The translations under genes and the position numbers were made by a program. Source: Hedera helix (taxonomy: Eukaryota; Streptophyta; Magnoliopsida; Apiales; Araliaceae). From it: a stretch of DNA of 64,000 nt. Under the pieces are notes generated by a model. That model was not told where the DNA came from and searched no databases. It saw only the letters and a program-made list of their open reading frames with translations. Where the stretch lies: contig OX359282.1 in NCBI GenBank assembly GCA_947179155.2, positions 9,151,533-9,215,532 of the forward strand. Direction: 5' to 3'. Below are positions 1 to 12,250 of this stretch, piece after piece (position 1 is the stretch's first letter; the number at the start of each line of letters is the position of its first letter).

Positions 1-1603
1 TACATGACAAATTTTGTACACGCATAACGACATGCATGTAATTATATGAGGTAATTAATACCTCCAAAAATCATAAAATAATTCATATTGCTTATAAAAA
101 TTATTTTTCATAATTTTTCACTGTGTTATTTGGACATCATATTACATTAACATGTTCACATTTCTGAAATATTATTTTTCATAAAAGTTATAACAATTTC
201 ATTATGCATAAACATAATTTTTTAATGAATTAAAACATTTCTTTTTCCTCATTTAATTTCATTTCTTCACATTTCACATTAATTTATTTATAAATTATAT
301 AATTTAATATTATGTAATTTATATAATTACATAATTTCTTAAATTCCTCCATAATTATTAATTAATTATATAATCAATAATTATACATTCATTAACTATC
401 TCATTATTTTAATACTCTTATATAAATTATATAATTATCCTTATATAATTTATATAATTATAATTTCCTTTATACATTACTTTAATTTTCTTATATAAAT
501 TATATAATTTATTATTATATAATTTATATAATTACATTTCTTCTCAATCAATTTCTAAATTTTCACCATAATTCTTAATTAAATCTAAAATCAATAATTA
601 CAATTTTATTAACTTTCCCATTCGCTTTTCATTTAAAAATTGATTAATTTAACTATTAATCCTTTAATTTCCATAATTAATGAAATTCATAATTATAACC
701 ATTAAACATAACCACATATATATACATCTAATTCACATATCTCACATTACCATTTAACATTATTTAAAAAATAATTTTCGTATTTCCATAATAATTTTAT
801 TGTACCTTTACAAGAAATTTCTTTTATTCTTTATAAATTGTTTTAAAACAATTTATTTACTTTTCAATTATTTTAAATTAACACAATTCGCCATGATCTC
901 TGTATAGATTTAATTTACTAATTAAATCTCATCACATACCTTAAATCACATAAAATAATAATTAATTTAATTAACTTTGATAATTTTATCAATTAAATTT
1001 TCATTTAATATTATTAAGAAAATCCTGAAAATTCGGATCCTCACAATTTACCACAGATTCGTAGTGTAACACTACTATAGATTCGTAGATCTGCTCATTA
1101 TCATTGATCTTTACTTCAACAGATTCGTAAAGCAACTTGTGGAGTAACTTAGTAGAGAGGAAAAACTAGTTTTGTAAAAAATAATACACCTTTTTATATA
1201 CCCCACTATAGGTATAACATAATATATAATTATTGCTAAAATTATATTATTTATCTCTTAATCTCCTTATAATAGACTATCAAAAACACCTTTAATTTTT
1301 TCTAAATTTAATTAATTAATGGGCCCAAAATTGATCAAAACTAATTGATGAAAAAGGTACATTTAACAATCCCTCACTTGTTTGAAAACTACTTTTCTTC
1401 AAACAACTCTCTAACTATCAACTCTAATGCTTATATGCATAAAAGAAGGTGTGACGAATATTGAACTTTCTTTTAGTATAAACAACTCAAAGTCACATCG
1501 AAATAGATGGTGTTTGCAGATTGAACCTCTATTTCTTAATGGCATGACCAGAGTTATCATACATACACAAAACCTCCCTTTACTGTGAGCATTCTTATTG
1601 TTT
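1..1603. other. AT-rich intergenic or decayed repeat DNA
   Basis: No gene is supported here. From about 280 to 560 there are many short alternating blocks of TATATAATTTATATAATTA type on both strands, so the stretch is rich in short AT palindromes. Around 1050-1130 the words ACAGATTCGTA and ATAGATTCGTA recur four times. The stretch may be an old LTR fragment, but I cannot match it to any other repeat in the window. The 71-residue minus-strand ORF inside it has no recognisable domain. Confidence 0.5.
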
Positions 1604-2300
1604 TGTAATAAGCGTGTTTTATACATATATATTAATTATCTTTTAACTTGATAATTTGTGACTTCTTAAATATTTTAAGTTATTTTTATATATTTGTATT
1701 GTTTTCATTTTATTTTGTAGGAAGAAGCAAGGTAGAGCAATTTGGACATCTTTTGGATTAAATTATACAAGCAAAAGCAGGAAGCAAAAATTGAAGGGCC
1801 TTTGGTGCAAAGTTTGGCACGATTTCTCGACATGAAACTTAGATTTTATCGTAGAGCTCATCGAGAGCTTTGATTTGATAGGTGGCTCGTCTTGTAACTC
1901 TTCCCAGATCAAAAGTTATGACTATTTTACCAACAGATGCCAAAGCTGAAAATGCCCCGGCGCGGCCGCGCCATTTTGTAGGCTATTTCCGGTGCCATCG
2001 CACCATCCCATTAGAAACTCAGCGCGTGTTGTCACATTTTTGCATGTTTTTAACTCATAATTGGATTTGTTTGTTCACATATGTTATGAATTAAACTTGT
2101 AACTTATAAATAGATGACTTGACACATATTTTAGAGGATTTAGGAGTAGAATACATAATTAGAACTAAGGATTGTTTAGATCTAAAGGAATATTCGCACA
2201 AGGATTCATAGACTGAAGGAAGAATTAGAAATCGCATCCAAAAATAAGATTTTTATCCTCAAACTTTTTTCTTTTAATTTTAGTAATTCTTGGGATGATG

Positions 2301-2334
<34 letters not shown>

Positions 2335-3072
2335 ATATAATTTCTTCTTTAGTTATGAACTAAACGTTGAAGTAAGATTGCAATGGAACTTAATGTGTAG
2401 TTTAAATTAATGTGCTTCCTTTTTAATTGGTAGTTGATTATATAGAAATTATTTATCATATTTTATGCGTTCATGTATTAATTAAGTACACGTAATTAAT
2501 GAGATAATCTATATGAACTTGACGGATGGATTATATGTTTATATCTGAATATGATAACATATGTTTGTGTATTCTGCACGAATGAGATGCATGATTCGTA
2601 TATAAGATAAACATATACCTATATGTCATATGTAACTTTATGAGAATATGAACTTAATGACTAATGCTTAATTTAATTCAAATAAACATATAGTGATTTA
2701 TTTAAGTAAGAGATACTTACATGACCATCGATAGAGGCTTGTAAATATAAAAGACTTTCTGGTTAACGATTATATATAATTAATTAATTAAAAAGAGAGT
2801 GAAGAGATTTAAATGAATCATTTGGGGGAAGTTATAATCTTAAGTCTTTAAAATTCGATTTTATCCTTGTTCTTAGATTAAGTTTAATTATTATTTTAGT
2901 TAGGTTTTGTTCTTAGTGTAATTCAATTGTTTAAACAAAATTAATTTGATATAAAGTTAGTACTTAGTAATTATTATTATTAATTCCCTGTTGGTTCGAT
3001 ACTCTATTTATCACTATATTACTTGTTGATCATGTATACTTGTGTATGTAAAATCCTAATTAGAATTAGGCA
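1604..3072 (+). repeat. Element A 5' LTR
   Basis: This copy aligns with 5677-6227 from its start. Shared landmarks are the word GGAAGAAGCAAGGTAG, the GC-rich segment near 1955-2010 and a TATA box near 2105. The right end is placed at the CA just before the primer site. Inside it, 2306-2331 is a TA microsatellite. The 70-residue ORF at 1882-2094 has no known domain and is not a supported gene. Confidence 0.75.
2105..2113 (+). promoter_or_regulatory. LTR TATA box (element A 5' LTR)
   Basis: TATAAATAG sits about 500 bp into the LTR. The 3' LTR has TATAAATAC at the matching place (6176-6184). Conservation between the two LTRs and the canonical form support a Pol II core promoter for the element transcript. 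Activity is not shown by sequence. Confidence 0.6.
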
Positions 3073-3082
3073 AATAAGTTTT

Positions 3083-3100
3083 TGGCACCGTTGTAGGGGA
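3083..3100 (+). other. Primer binding site, tRNA-Asp type (element A)
   Basis: TGGCACCGTTGTAGGGGA lies about 10 bp after the LTR. It matches, with a few changes, the complement of the plant tRNA-Asp 3' end (TGGCGCCGTTGCCGGGGA), the primer typical of Athila/Tat-lineage elements. Element D has a better-kept version at 29033-29053. Confidence 0.75.
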
Positions 3101-3202
3101 ATTAATTTAATAATTTTTGTCAATATTAATTTTAATCAAATTGGTCTTAATTTAAACATGTATATTTGTATTTATTTTATTTTTACTTCCTTTTTAGGTA
3201 CT

Positions 3203-4230
3203 ATGGAGGGAATATTTGAGTTGTTGGCTACACAAGCTGCGAAGGTTACTAGGAAAATTGACGCAAGTGACAGTCATAATGCCTACTATCAGCAGCAACC
3301 AAGTTACACCCAAAACTGTTATCATTAGGATTTGCAAAATCATCTAATTTTTTCATAGAACAATAATCAAGCTCAATTCTATGTTCCAAGTCTTTCTTAC
3401 CCACCTCAATAGTCACAAGAGCAGAAATCGAATTTGGAAGGACTTTTTGCCAATTATATAGAGTAAACTGAGGTAAGGATGAATAATCAATAAATTTTTT
3501 CTCCAAGACTATCATACCTTCCTAAATTTTCATATTAACCTCCACTGTAACAAGAAGAAACATCAACTTTAGAGGGCTTATTAATAGGGCTGTAGAGCAA
3601 AATGAGATAAGGTTGAATAATTACGAAGCTTCAAAGAGAAATTTTGGAAATCGAATTTGGAAGAGCTCCTTACTAAGTTTGTATCTCAAATGGGGGATAG
3701 TATGAACAGCTAAGAAGCTTTAAAATGAAACCTTAAAAATTAAATGGAACCACTTGCCAATTTGATCAACAATCATCTTTAAGGGACTTTACCTAACGAT
3801 TTAGAGATTAATTTTAAGAGTGAAGGCAAAGAGCATTGTGAAATTATACTTAGCAGTTGCAAGGAATTACATGAGACAGAGGGAGGAAAGCTAAAGAGGT
3901 TATATCCTGAAATGGAGTAAGTTAGTGATGCTGGACATAAGAGGAGCAAAATTGAGGAAAAGGAAGAGAAGGATAAGGGCGATCGAGCCTTGAATTTAAA
4001 TGAGATTAAAATGAATTCAATTGTGCCACCTGTGTTGATTTTGCAGCAATTTCAGAATTTGAAAGAAAATTATCGAGTTGAACTAGGTGAATGCAAAGAA
4101 AATATCATGGTTGAATTCAAGTTTGGGGGTTGACTTCAATCTTGCAAGAATGCCGAGCAATTAAAGGAAAAGAAGAAGAGAATGCGTGAAAATATAATTT
4201 TTTGCAATTTAACAAGATTGAAGAAAGGGA
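3203..4230 (+). pseudogene. Decayed C-terminal half of an Athila-type Gag (element A)
   Basis: Reading the plus strand with several stops and frame changes gives segments that line up with residues of about 278-465 of the element D Gag. Examples are a TRKIDA-like word (SKKIDA in D), an NNNQAQ word (SNNQAQ in D), and a stretch ending in SEGKEHC that parallels GEGNAHC in D. Further on, a lysine- and glutamate-rich tail ends near 4230. The N-terminal Gag domain, zinc knuckle, protease and all of pol are missing or unrecognisable. The first reading frame opens at ATG 3203, just after a pyrimidine-rich TTTTTAG. It is not expected to make a functional Gag. Confidence 0.6.
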
Positions 4231-4234
4231 AGTA

Positions 4235-4282
4235 GTCAAGCTGAGACTTTAAAACAAGCGCTGATTGGGAGGCAACCCAAGT
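4235..4282 (+). other. Post-pol conserved motif (element A)
   Basis: The segment contains GTCAAGCTGAGACTTTAAAA, then CAAGCGCT and GGGAGGCAACCCAA. The same string, slightly changed, lies directly after the integrase stop in element D (minus strand, 23524-23573). It marks the place where pol once ended and shows that a large deletion joined Gag to the 3' region. Its function is unknown. Confidence 0.6.
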
Positions 4283-5660
4283 TTTATTTTTATTTTTATT
4301 TTAGTAGATTTTATAGTACTTAATTTTTAGTTCTTTAGTTTTATTGTTTTATTTTTATAAGTTCTAATAATCTGTTTAATTTGTTTCTCAGGTCATACAT
4401 CTTAGCAGATAATAGAAAAAGGTTATAGATAGCGATGACTGACATCTTTTCATGGAAGTCATTTGTATTTAATGCTTTTATTTCTTACATTAAGGATAAT
4501 GTCAGTTGTAAGTTTAGGGGTCTTTCTACATTTTGCTTGGATGTTTTGATTTTGAATTTTGTGGGTATATTCACTGTAAACCCTCACGAGACACAAATCG
4601 TCCACTTGGGGTACCTTGGGGTTTAAGGCTTGTTGCACTTGTTAAGTACAATCGTGTTTTCTACGAAAATGGGGAATGTTTTTTTTTTTTTTTTTTATAG
4701 GATGAGTTACTTGGGCAATGAGTTAATTGCATTTAAATTTGTGGTCAATGATAAATTTTTGAGTTTTATTTAATAACTCATGAAAAATGGATAGATTTTC
4801 ATTAGTCTGAAGTTTGACTTTTTGTTGGTTATTATTTTGTTTGAGATCCTTTATTTTCATGCACATATCTATTTGTTTAAGTTAGTTTTAACTTAGGGAG
4901 AGTTTATTTTGAATTCTTATGAAAGATATTTTTAAACTTTATATCTTATTTAAATATTACTTGAAGTGAAATATAAGATAAAATATAATTTGAGAAAATG
5001 ATTAAGGTAATTTGCTAGGATTATTAAAATTGACCTTACTCAAAGTAAAAAAAAAAAGATAAAAAAAATTAAATGGTCGTGTAGTGAGTTGAGATGGAGC
5101 GTAAAATACACTCACTTATAAACACATACAAGAATCAAGATGGAGCGTAAAACACACTCACTGGTGAGATGGAGCATAAAATATACTTACCGAGAGAAAT
5201 GAAAAAAAAAAGAAGAGAAGAAAAAGTCTTGCTAGCAGATTTTAGTGTATACTTAGGAAGGTATGTGGTTAATGTTAATAATCCTAGTGCGTTTAATATA
5301 TTAAAAACCTTTTGATTTTCTAATTTATATTTACCTGTATTAGTAAAGAGTGATGTAAAAATAAACATATAGAGTTTTGGTATCTTTTATAAGGTATTTT
5401 ATTTGATGAGCTTATTTAAGTTTTAATTAGTTTGATACATATGGATTCATACACATAAAAGGGTTGCGAGTAAAGTAAGACTAATAAATAAGTTAAAATT
5501 TTAGGCGAGGAATGATTTTGAAATTTCTCGGGAGTTATCATTTGTGAAATCTTTGAGGCCAATGTTGAAATTCATATTAATTTATTGCTCAAGTTAGCTG
5601 TTATTGGAGTCATAGTGTTATACTTTTAGTTTTTGTTTTGCTTGAGGGCAAACAAATGTT
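4283..5660 (+). other. Element A 3' non-coding region
   Basis: No coding frame is supported. It holds a T-run at about 4680-4697 and, at about 5088-5190, three imperfect copies of a word close to GAGATGGAGCGTAAAACACACTCACT. A single copy of the same word is found in the equivalent part of element D (minus strand, 20556-20580). The rest is featureless AT-rich sequence. Confidence 0.55.
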
Positions 5661-5676
5661 TAAATTTGAGGGTATT
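5661..5676 (+). other. Polypurine tract (element A)
   Basis: The purine-biased end AAATTTGAGGGTATT lies directly before the 3' LTR start TGATATGTGAG. It parallels AGTTTGGGGGTATT before the LTR of element D. It would prime plus-strand DNA synthesis. Confidence 0.6.
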
Positions 5677-6227
5677 TGATATGTGAGTTTTATTCCTATG
5701 TATTAATTATCTTTTAACACGATAATTTGTGAGTTCTTAAGTATTTTAAGTTACGCTTATTTATTTGTACTATTTTTATGTTATTTTATAGGAAGAAGCA
5801 AGGTAGGGCAATTTGGACATCTTTTGCATTAAAATATACAAGAAAAAGTAGGAAAGGAAAATAGAAGAGCCTTTGGTGCCAAGTTTGGCACGATTTTTTG
5901 ACTTGAAACTTAAATTTTATTGCAGAGCTCGTCGAGAGTTTCAATTTGATAAGTGGTACATCCTGTAACTATTCTTGGATCAAAAGTTATGGCAATTTTA
6001 CTAACATATGCCAAAATTGAAAATGCACCGGCACGACTGCACCATTTTGTAGGCTATTTCTGGCGCCGCCGCGCCATCCTATTAGAAACTCATAGCACTT
6101 TAACGCGTTTTTGCATGTTTTTGACTCCTAATTGAATTTGTTTCTCGACACATGTTATGAATTGAACTTGTAACCTATAAATACATGACTTGACACATAT
6201 TTTAAAGGAATTAAAATAGATCTAACA
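5677..6227 (+). repeat. Element A 3' LTR, truncated
   Basis: It aligns with the first 550 bp or so of the 5' LTR, including TATAAATAC at 6176-6184. Alignment stops at TCTAACA 6227, where TGTGATACCC, the terminus of a family F LTR, begins. The remaining 0.9 kb of this LTR is not found later in the window. The two LTRs have clearly diverged, so A is the oldest layer of the stack. Confidence 0.75.
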
Positions 6228-7495
6228 TGTGATACCCTCAAATTCGGGTTCCTTGAACCTCGGGTTCAGTGCTCACGATACTATTCTACCATTCATTTAC
6301 ATCCATTCATTATCGAATAAAAAAAATTAATTTACAATATTATATAACTATCCCAGGTTTATAGACCTTTATATATTACAAAACATTAATTATATGACAT
6401 ATTACAACATTATTACATCTACAAAAGTCTAATATCTAGACCATTACTGCTTGCTCTCTTTTCCTATTTCCTTATCCATTCCTAAACCTTTTGTATGCTC
6501 AGGTTTGACTGAAATATTATGTTTAAACAAAATTGAGCATTAACAAGCTCAACAAGTATATAAACAAGTAACGACATAATATCTCAAAAATAAAAGAAAC
6601 TTTTTAATTAGCTTTAACAATTCAACACTATTGTGAAGAAACTTGAAACCAAACATAAAACTCTATTAGAATGAGTTGAATCATTATCATTACCTGCTGT
6701 ACGGTCACAAGACCAAGAACTCGTTTAGAATAGTACCAATATCAAAGACTGATACTGCCAGACACTGTCGTAAGACTACCTTTCCTTTTAGATGTATACT
6801 TTAGCGGATTAGCCTATTGTACCCTTTATTGTGCACAACATAACCATGTAATGAATGCAACCATGCCATAGGATTTATATCCCTTTTTATTTTTTTATCC
6901 CCTTTTTATAAGGGTTGTTCTATTACATCATTTTCATAGATTTCGCACCACAACAATATGGTTTGGAGAACATATAATAAATATTTGAAGTTAACATGAA
7001 TGACAACATATGTCTAGCTGGATAGAAATGACATCGACCTTTCTTAAACCAGTTCAATAATGAATGAACTTCAAAAATTGACTTACAAGAATGCATATCA
7101 TATATAATTGTCAAATGAACTATAAAAGAGAGTTTGGAAAGAATACTTGCCTCTGTCCTTGCTTACTTTTACTGTTACTATCTTACCACGTTTATAACCT
7201 ACATAACCACGATATCAGTGCATACAATAGTTACATACATGTTAATTGCTTTATGATGAATTACATGCCACCATTTACCTTTACATTTAGCTTAACACAA
7301 CACGTTGCTCATTCATATCTTAATGCCTACCATATTGATCATTTTTATCAATTTAAGGTTTATCATACATGACTCTATCATACAAGATCAAAACACTTTA
7401 TTTCGGATCAAAATAAATTTTTTTTTTCAAAAACTAGGATACTGCAACCCAACGCAGAACATCTCGCCGCCAGCAAAATCTTCTCAGTTGACTGC
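6228..7495 (-). repeat. Family F LTR fragment (F2), minus orientation
   Basis: It starts TGTGATACCC then CAAATTCGGGTTCC and CTTGAACCTCG, matching the terminus of the element F LTR at 58072 (TGTGACGCCC...). Further similarity follows for about 0.9 kb, including a TTGAGCATTAACAAGCTCAA region, GGGTTGTTCT near 6912 and AACTTGCCT-like sequence near 7146. The terminus is intact at the left, as expected for insertion into the 3' LTR of A. The right side is cut by element B. Small ORFs in it are chance. Confidence 0.65.
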
Positions 7496-10400
7496 TGTGA
7501 CATCTCAGAATTTGACAAGATTTCTAAATATGAATCTTGGTTAGTTAAGTAAAGGTTAAAAGTTAAAACCTAGTTTGGAGGGACATAAAATATTAATAAG
7601 TGATTAAATATAATTTATTATTTAATCAATGTGCTAAGAATGACCTATGTGGTTGATTTCGTAAAGAGGGACTCTTGATGTGAAAAGAAGTCTATAAAGG
7701 TTATGAGGGTCAGTCATTGATTTAAGGTACATTAGTGGCTTGATATATATTGAAATTATATATAATATAATTTACTATGATTTAATAAAAATAGAATGAA
7801 TTAAAGGCGAAAGATAGATTGTAATACCTATAATTAGGTAGTCCAAAAAAAATTATTGTAAGACACTTCAGTGTGTTAGAATGTGATAGATTAAATGTAT
7901 GTATATAGCTAAATATATATTTAATCTAATGACTAAAAGGAAAACTAAGATTTAGAGAGAAAAGTAAAATAATGAAAAAAATATATAAATTAAGCTTTAG
8001 TTATAAACAAAAATAACTAACTTGATGAATAGGCCTTGAGAGGCTAGGTTACGAGAATGACAATGTAATGTATGGTAGCATGTGCAGAAATGAAATATCA
8101 GTTTAACCTAATCGGTGTATTAGGAATTAATGAAATAATAAGGATTATGATTTTTGAATATTTGGAAAATTAAGAAATTAATATTAATTAATTGAAATGA
8201 ATTATGTATTTATACGACGTGTAAATACAGAAGGTAATACTCTCAAATATGAGTAGAAGGAATTTAAAATGCATGTATGACGCAAATTGTCATATGTGTA
8301 TTAAGTAAACGAACGTAAGGATGTAGAAGTCGTAAAATGATAATATGAGCGTAAAAGGATAAAAGAGAATGAATTTTGGTAATCCAATTAGGGTTCGCCT
8401 TTCGAGAAAGCGATTTATGAAACAAGTGAGCATTTTTGATGATTTGAAATGTCGGGAATTGAAATTGATTGAATGTGGAATTGAGTAGGTTCGTAGGAAA
8501 ATATAAACATAATTTTAGTTAAGAAAAGTTATTTAGTCGATTTGCAATTAAATGACTAATTAAGCTATAAAATGAGACTACGTGAACGTAGCACAGTGAA
8601 AAATGAATGACCTAGTCGGTCAATTGAAAGAAAAATTAATTTAAATGGACATGAAATAAATTAATGAGAAGAAAGTATAAAAGTTTCTTTGAAAGGGAAA
8701 TTGCATGAAAATAAAAAAATCAAGCCAATTTGGCTTTTGACCAAAATGTCCTCAAAAAATTATTTAATGACCTTTGTGTCTTAAAGAAAAAAATGACCAA
8801 AATACCCTTGACAAATTAAGTAATGACTATTGTGTCCCAAGAGGTGAAATGAAAAAAATGCCCTTGACTAAATATGTGAAATGACCAAAATGACCTTAGG
8901 TTGAATTAACTATGATTAAGTGGAATTAACCCAATTTGGGTTAATTTTCTACAAAAGCAAGCTAAGTGGGTCTCCTTCTTCATTTAACTTTGCTAAAAAT
9001 AGCCCTAAGAGAGAGAAGAAGAGAAGAAACCATGGAAGCATGGAAGAAAAACTTGAAGTTTATGAGCTTGGATACTTGGATGGTCATGGAGCAAGAAGAA
9101 AAGATGACGCCCTCATCATGAGGAAGCTTTCTATGTAAATAAGTTGATCATCCATAAAGGTTTAAAAGTTTTCTTAACTTAAAACTTGAATTTATATATG
9201 TTTAAGCATGTATGTATAGTTAAAGTTATGAATTATAGAAGAAAAAGTGTTTAGAGTTGGAAGATTTTGGTGAAACCTTGAGCTATAAGGTTGAACATAG
9301 GTATATGGAGTGTAATTGCATGAAAGATAGCACGATAAGTGCTTAGAAGTATATAAAGTATGAATTTGAAGGATAAAATTGGCTATAGTAGTTATATGTT
9401 CATGTAAGTATATTTTAAAGATAAATGAATTTTAAACAATTCATATATGTGTGATATAAGTCTAAAAAGGTTATAAATGGACTCTTTAATGAGTATATGA
9501 AAAGTGAAGACTAAGAATTAGAAAAATAATTTTTTGAAAAGTTTGTAAAGTGGATGAAAATCCAATAAAAGGGTATTTTTGGTATTTTTGAGTAATTAAT
9601 GATGACATAAAGTCAAATGACTTAGTTTTATGTTATTACACGTGTATACGTTGATTTGGTAGTCAACGGACGAAAGTTGAAATGAAAATGCAATACGAGC
9701 GATCGAAATTGATTGTTTCAACCTAAAATAGATTTTTGCGGATAAATCCCGCTGTATGCAAAGTTAACCTATTTGAAAGGTCTAGACAAGTGTTATATGA
9801 TGTATGAAAACTAAATCAAGTGTCAGAATGAACGTTAAAAGTGAATGACCAAAAATCATAAAGTTGACGAAAAGGTTGAATTTTTTTCTAAAGTGTGAAA
9901 ATGTGTTGACATGCCCTCTTACGGGCTATTGCTTCGATAATTTTAAGAAGTCAAACGAGTCAAGTAATATTTTTGTGAAATACTAGGTAGTAAGACCTAG
10001 CTATGGTTCAAATTTAAGCTTAATTAGATATAAGATGAATGAGTTAAAAATCAACAAATGTAGTGCAAAAATAAAAAATTCTGATTTTTGAACACTGCGC
10101 TGGGGTGAACTTACTGTTCACGACTGAGAGGAATTCACGGCCAGCGAATTCAGAGCTCGCCGGGGCGAGGTTACTATTCACAGCAAACAAATTTAAGCTT
10201 CCAAAAAGCTATATCTTGACGTGGGATGATAGAAATAGGTTATGTAGGCCATAAATTGATAAAAAATGGTTACTGTAAGGGGTGTTAAGGTATAATGAAA
10301 CAAGAAATAGTATAATTTAATATGCCCAAAAGTTAAGTAAAAGCATAATAATGCTTGTGTAAAAAAGTCAGAAATGAGTTATGATTTATTATTAACCTAT

Positions 10401-11510
10401 GTAAGGTATAATACATCAAATGTGAAATGATTAGAAATATGTGGCCTAGTATATATGATTTAAGTTTGAAAAAGGTTAAAGAACATATTATGATCCTATA
10501 ATGATATATAGATTCAATGTTGACGGATAGAGCTCAGAGTAGCAAACCAATAAGATGAATATGAAAGACGTTTAGAGAAGCGTAAAAGGTTAAGTTTAGT
10601 GATGGTTAACAAACAAGTTTTTCAGACTTGTTAAAATGTAATAGTTGTTTTATGTAAACTATATGACAAACTATGTCACATTCAATATTTTGACATGTGC
10701 ACTTTGTGCAACTATGTGTTCTAACTGTTAAATGCAATATGTGACATTTATGCACATCATGGTAAAGTAAGAATGTATGATGCATGAATATAAACTGTAA
10801 GCATGAAATATGTTATCTATTAGACTTGTTGAGCCTTTGTGCTTATTCTTGCTATAAACTAACATTTTCAGGTAAAGTACGAGAAGACTGGAGTTTTCGG
10901 TAAAGCTAAAGGATAAGGAATGCTAAATGCTTAGAAAAGCATAAAGAATTTGTTATTTGTAATATGTAACGTGGCAAGTTAGATAGTTAAATGTAAACCT
11001 ATAAAGGTACGAGTTAATTAATGTCTTAGTTTAATATTAAACTTTATCGTTAATAAAGAGATATATGTTTTGTAAATTCGTGTAGATAGCCATGTATGTA
11101 TGTATTATTCAGAGGGACTTGTAATAAGATACTATGAATGTATCAGCCTAAATTATGGTAAGTCGAGTCTTATATGTAATAAACTCGCATGTATAGAACA
11201 AAGATAATCAAGCAGGTGTATGAATGTTAGTTATAAATGATGATTATACTCACAGGTTAAGCTAAGGCAAAAATCATAAATTATCTGATTTTGAATTGTG
11301 ATAGACTAGGTCATGATATATACAATTATGATCTGAGTTCTAAGATAAAGGATGTGAAGGTTATGGTTCTAAGGCAGACGGTAAATGTAAGCTTTAATAA
11401 ATAGGTTTATGAATTGTATTGTGATTATATGAAATGATTATAAGGATAAATGTTATGTTTAAACGCACGAGATTGCCATTAACAAATGATGGGATTTTGG
11501 GGCTATTACA
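7496..11510 (+). repeat. Element B 5' LTR (4.0 kb)
   Basis: It runs from TGTGACATCTC to GGGGCTATTACA, followed directly by a primer site. The first 990 bp match the split 3' LTR. At 8200-8215 it contains GAATTATGTATTTATACG uninterrupted, which is the empty site for element C. It also holds degenerate repeats of the form AAATGACCAAAATG at about 8740-8900 and a GC-rich patch at 10095-10185. The small ORF at 8920-9138 lies fully inside the LTR and has no domain I recognise. Confidence 0.85.
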
Positions 11511-11512
11511 GT

Positions 11513-11524
11513 TGGTGTCAGAGC
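11513..11524 (+). other. Primer binding site, iMet tRNA type (element B)
   Basis: TGGTGTCAGAGC differs at one position from TGGTATCAGAGC, the complement of the initiator-Met tRNA 3' end used by chromodomain elements. It starts two bases after the LTR end. Confidence 0.75.
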
Positions 11525-12224
11525 TCATAAGTTATAGACCTTAGGTAAGAGTTCTGTAAGCTATAACTTTTATTAGAAAAAAGGAAATGGTAAAGAAATG
11601 AACTCTAGAGGAGTTGAGTAAGGAGAAAATGAATTTTAAAAATTCATGAGTAAGAAATGGTAAACGATATCTTAAGATAAGATAATGAGAAATGGTAAAG
11701 GGTTATAAGATTATAAGTGATCAAAGATAAATGAATTCTTGATGAGTTATGAATTGTAAGATATGAATAGATAAAATTCATATCAGGTTAAGAAAATGTA
11801 AAGGAAAAGTTAGGGTTATGTGGGATTTTTTATTGAAAACTCATGGTAGTGGCAGAGTTGTACACTTCTTTGTATGGGCGGGGATTTGTCCTTGGTTTCA
11901 CGACCACTTAGCTTCCTATAATGATAATAAGTGGAGATCCAACATCACGGTATCAATTATGTATGTTGAGAAGGTGATTATTTTCTTCTATATATATACC
12001 AACCACATAAGGATTGAGAAAGAGTAAGGTTAGTTGCGAGTTCTTAAAACTTATCTTTATGGAAAGTTCGTGATTCGTAATCGTATGATATATTTTTGAA
12101 CCCATAAGCATATGGACAGTTCTTGATTTGTTTTTGAACTACTTATTAATAGGACAAGTTCCTAAACTCATATTATTGTGGCAAGTTCCTGATCCAATAA
12201 TGTGTGACAGATTTGATGAACATT

Positions 12225-12250
12225 GGGGGGGGGGGGGGGGGAGGGGGGGG
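12225..12250 (+). repeat. Long G homopolymer run
   Basis: Seventeen G, one A, then eight G. It is the only G-run of this length in the window and could fold as a G-quadruplex. Its length is also where assembly errors are most likely. Confidence 0.8.

Larger units (their letters stand above)
1604..6227 (+). mobile_element. Element A: internally deleted Athila-like LTR retrotransposon
   Basis: Two direct copies of the same sequence begin near 1604 and at 5677 and are plainly alignable for about 550 bp, so they are the LTRs. Just inside the first copy is a primer binding site of the tRNA-Asp type. Just before the second is a purine-rich tract ending in GAGGGTATT. The 2.6 kb internal region keeps a decayed stretch of the Gag C-terminal half and the motif that follows pol in element D, but no reverse transcriptase or integrase. 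It is therefore a non-autonomous or deleted Athila-like copy. Its 3' LTR is cut at 6227 by a family F LTR fragment. The left boundary is uncertain by about 10 bp. Confidence 0.8.

Noticed and set aside
1411..1626. 71-residue minus ORF near the left end
   Set aside because: No domain, no homologous copy in the window, ends at the LTR of element A.
8920..9138. 72-residue ORF in the B 5' LTR
   Set aside because: Fully inside an LTR, no domain, and the matching part of the 3' LTR is missing so conservation cannot be judged.
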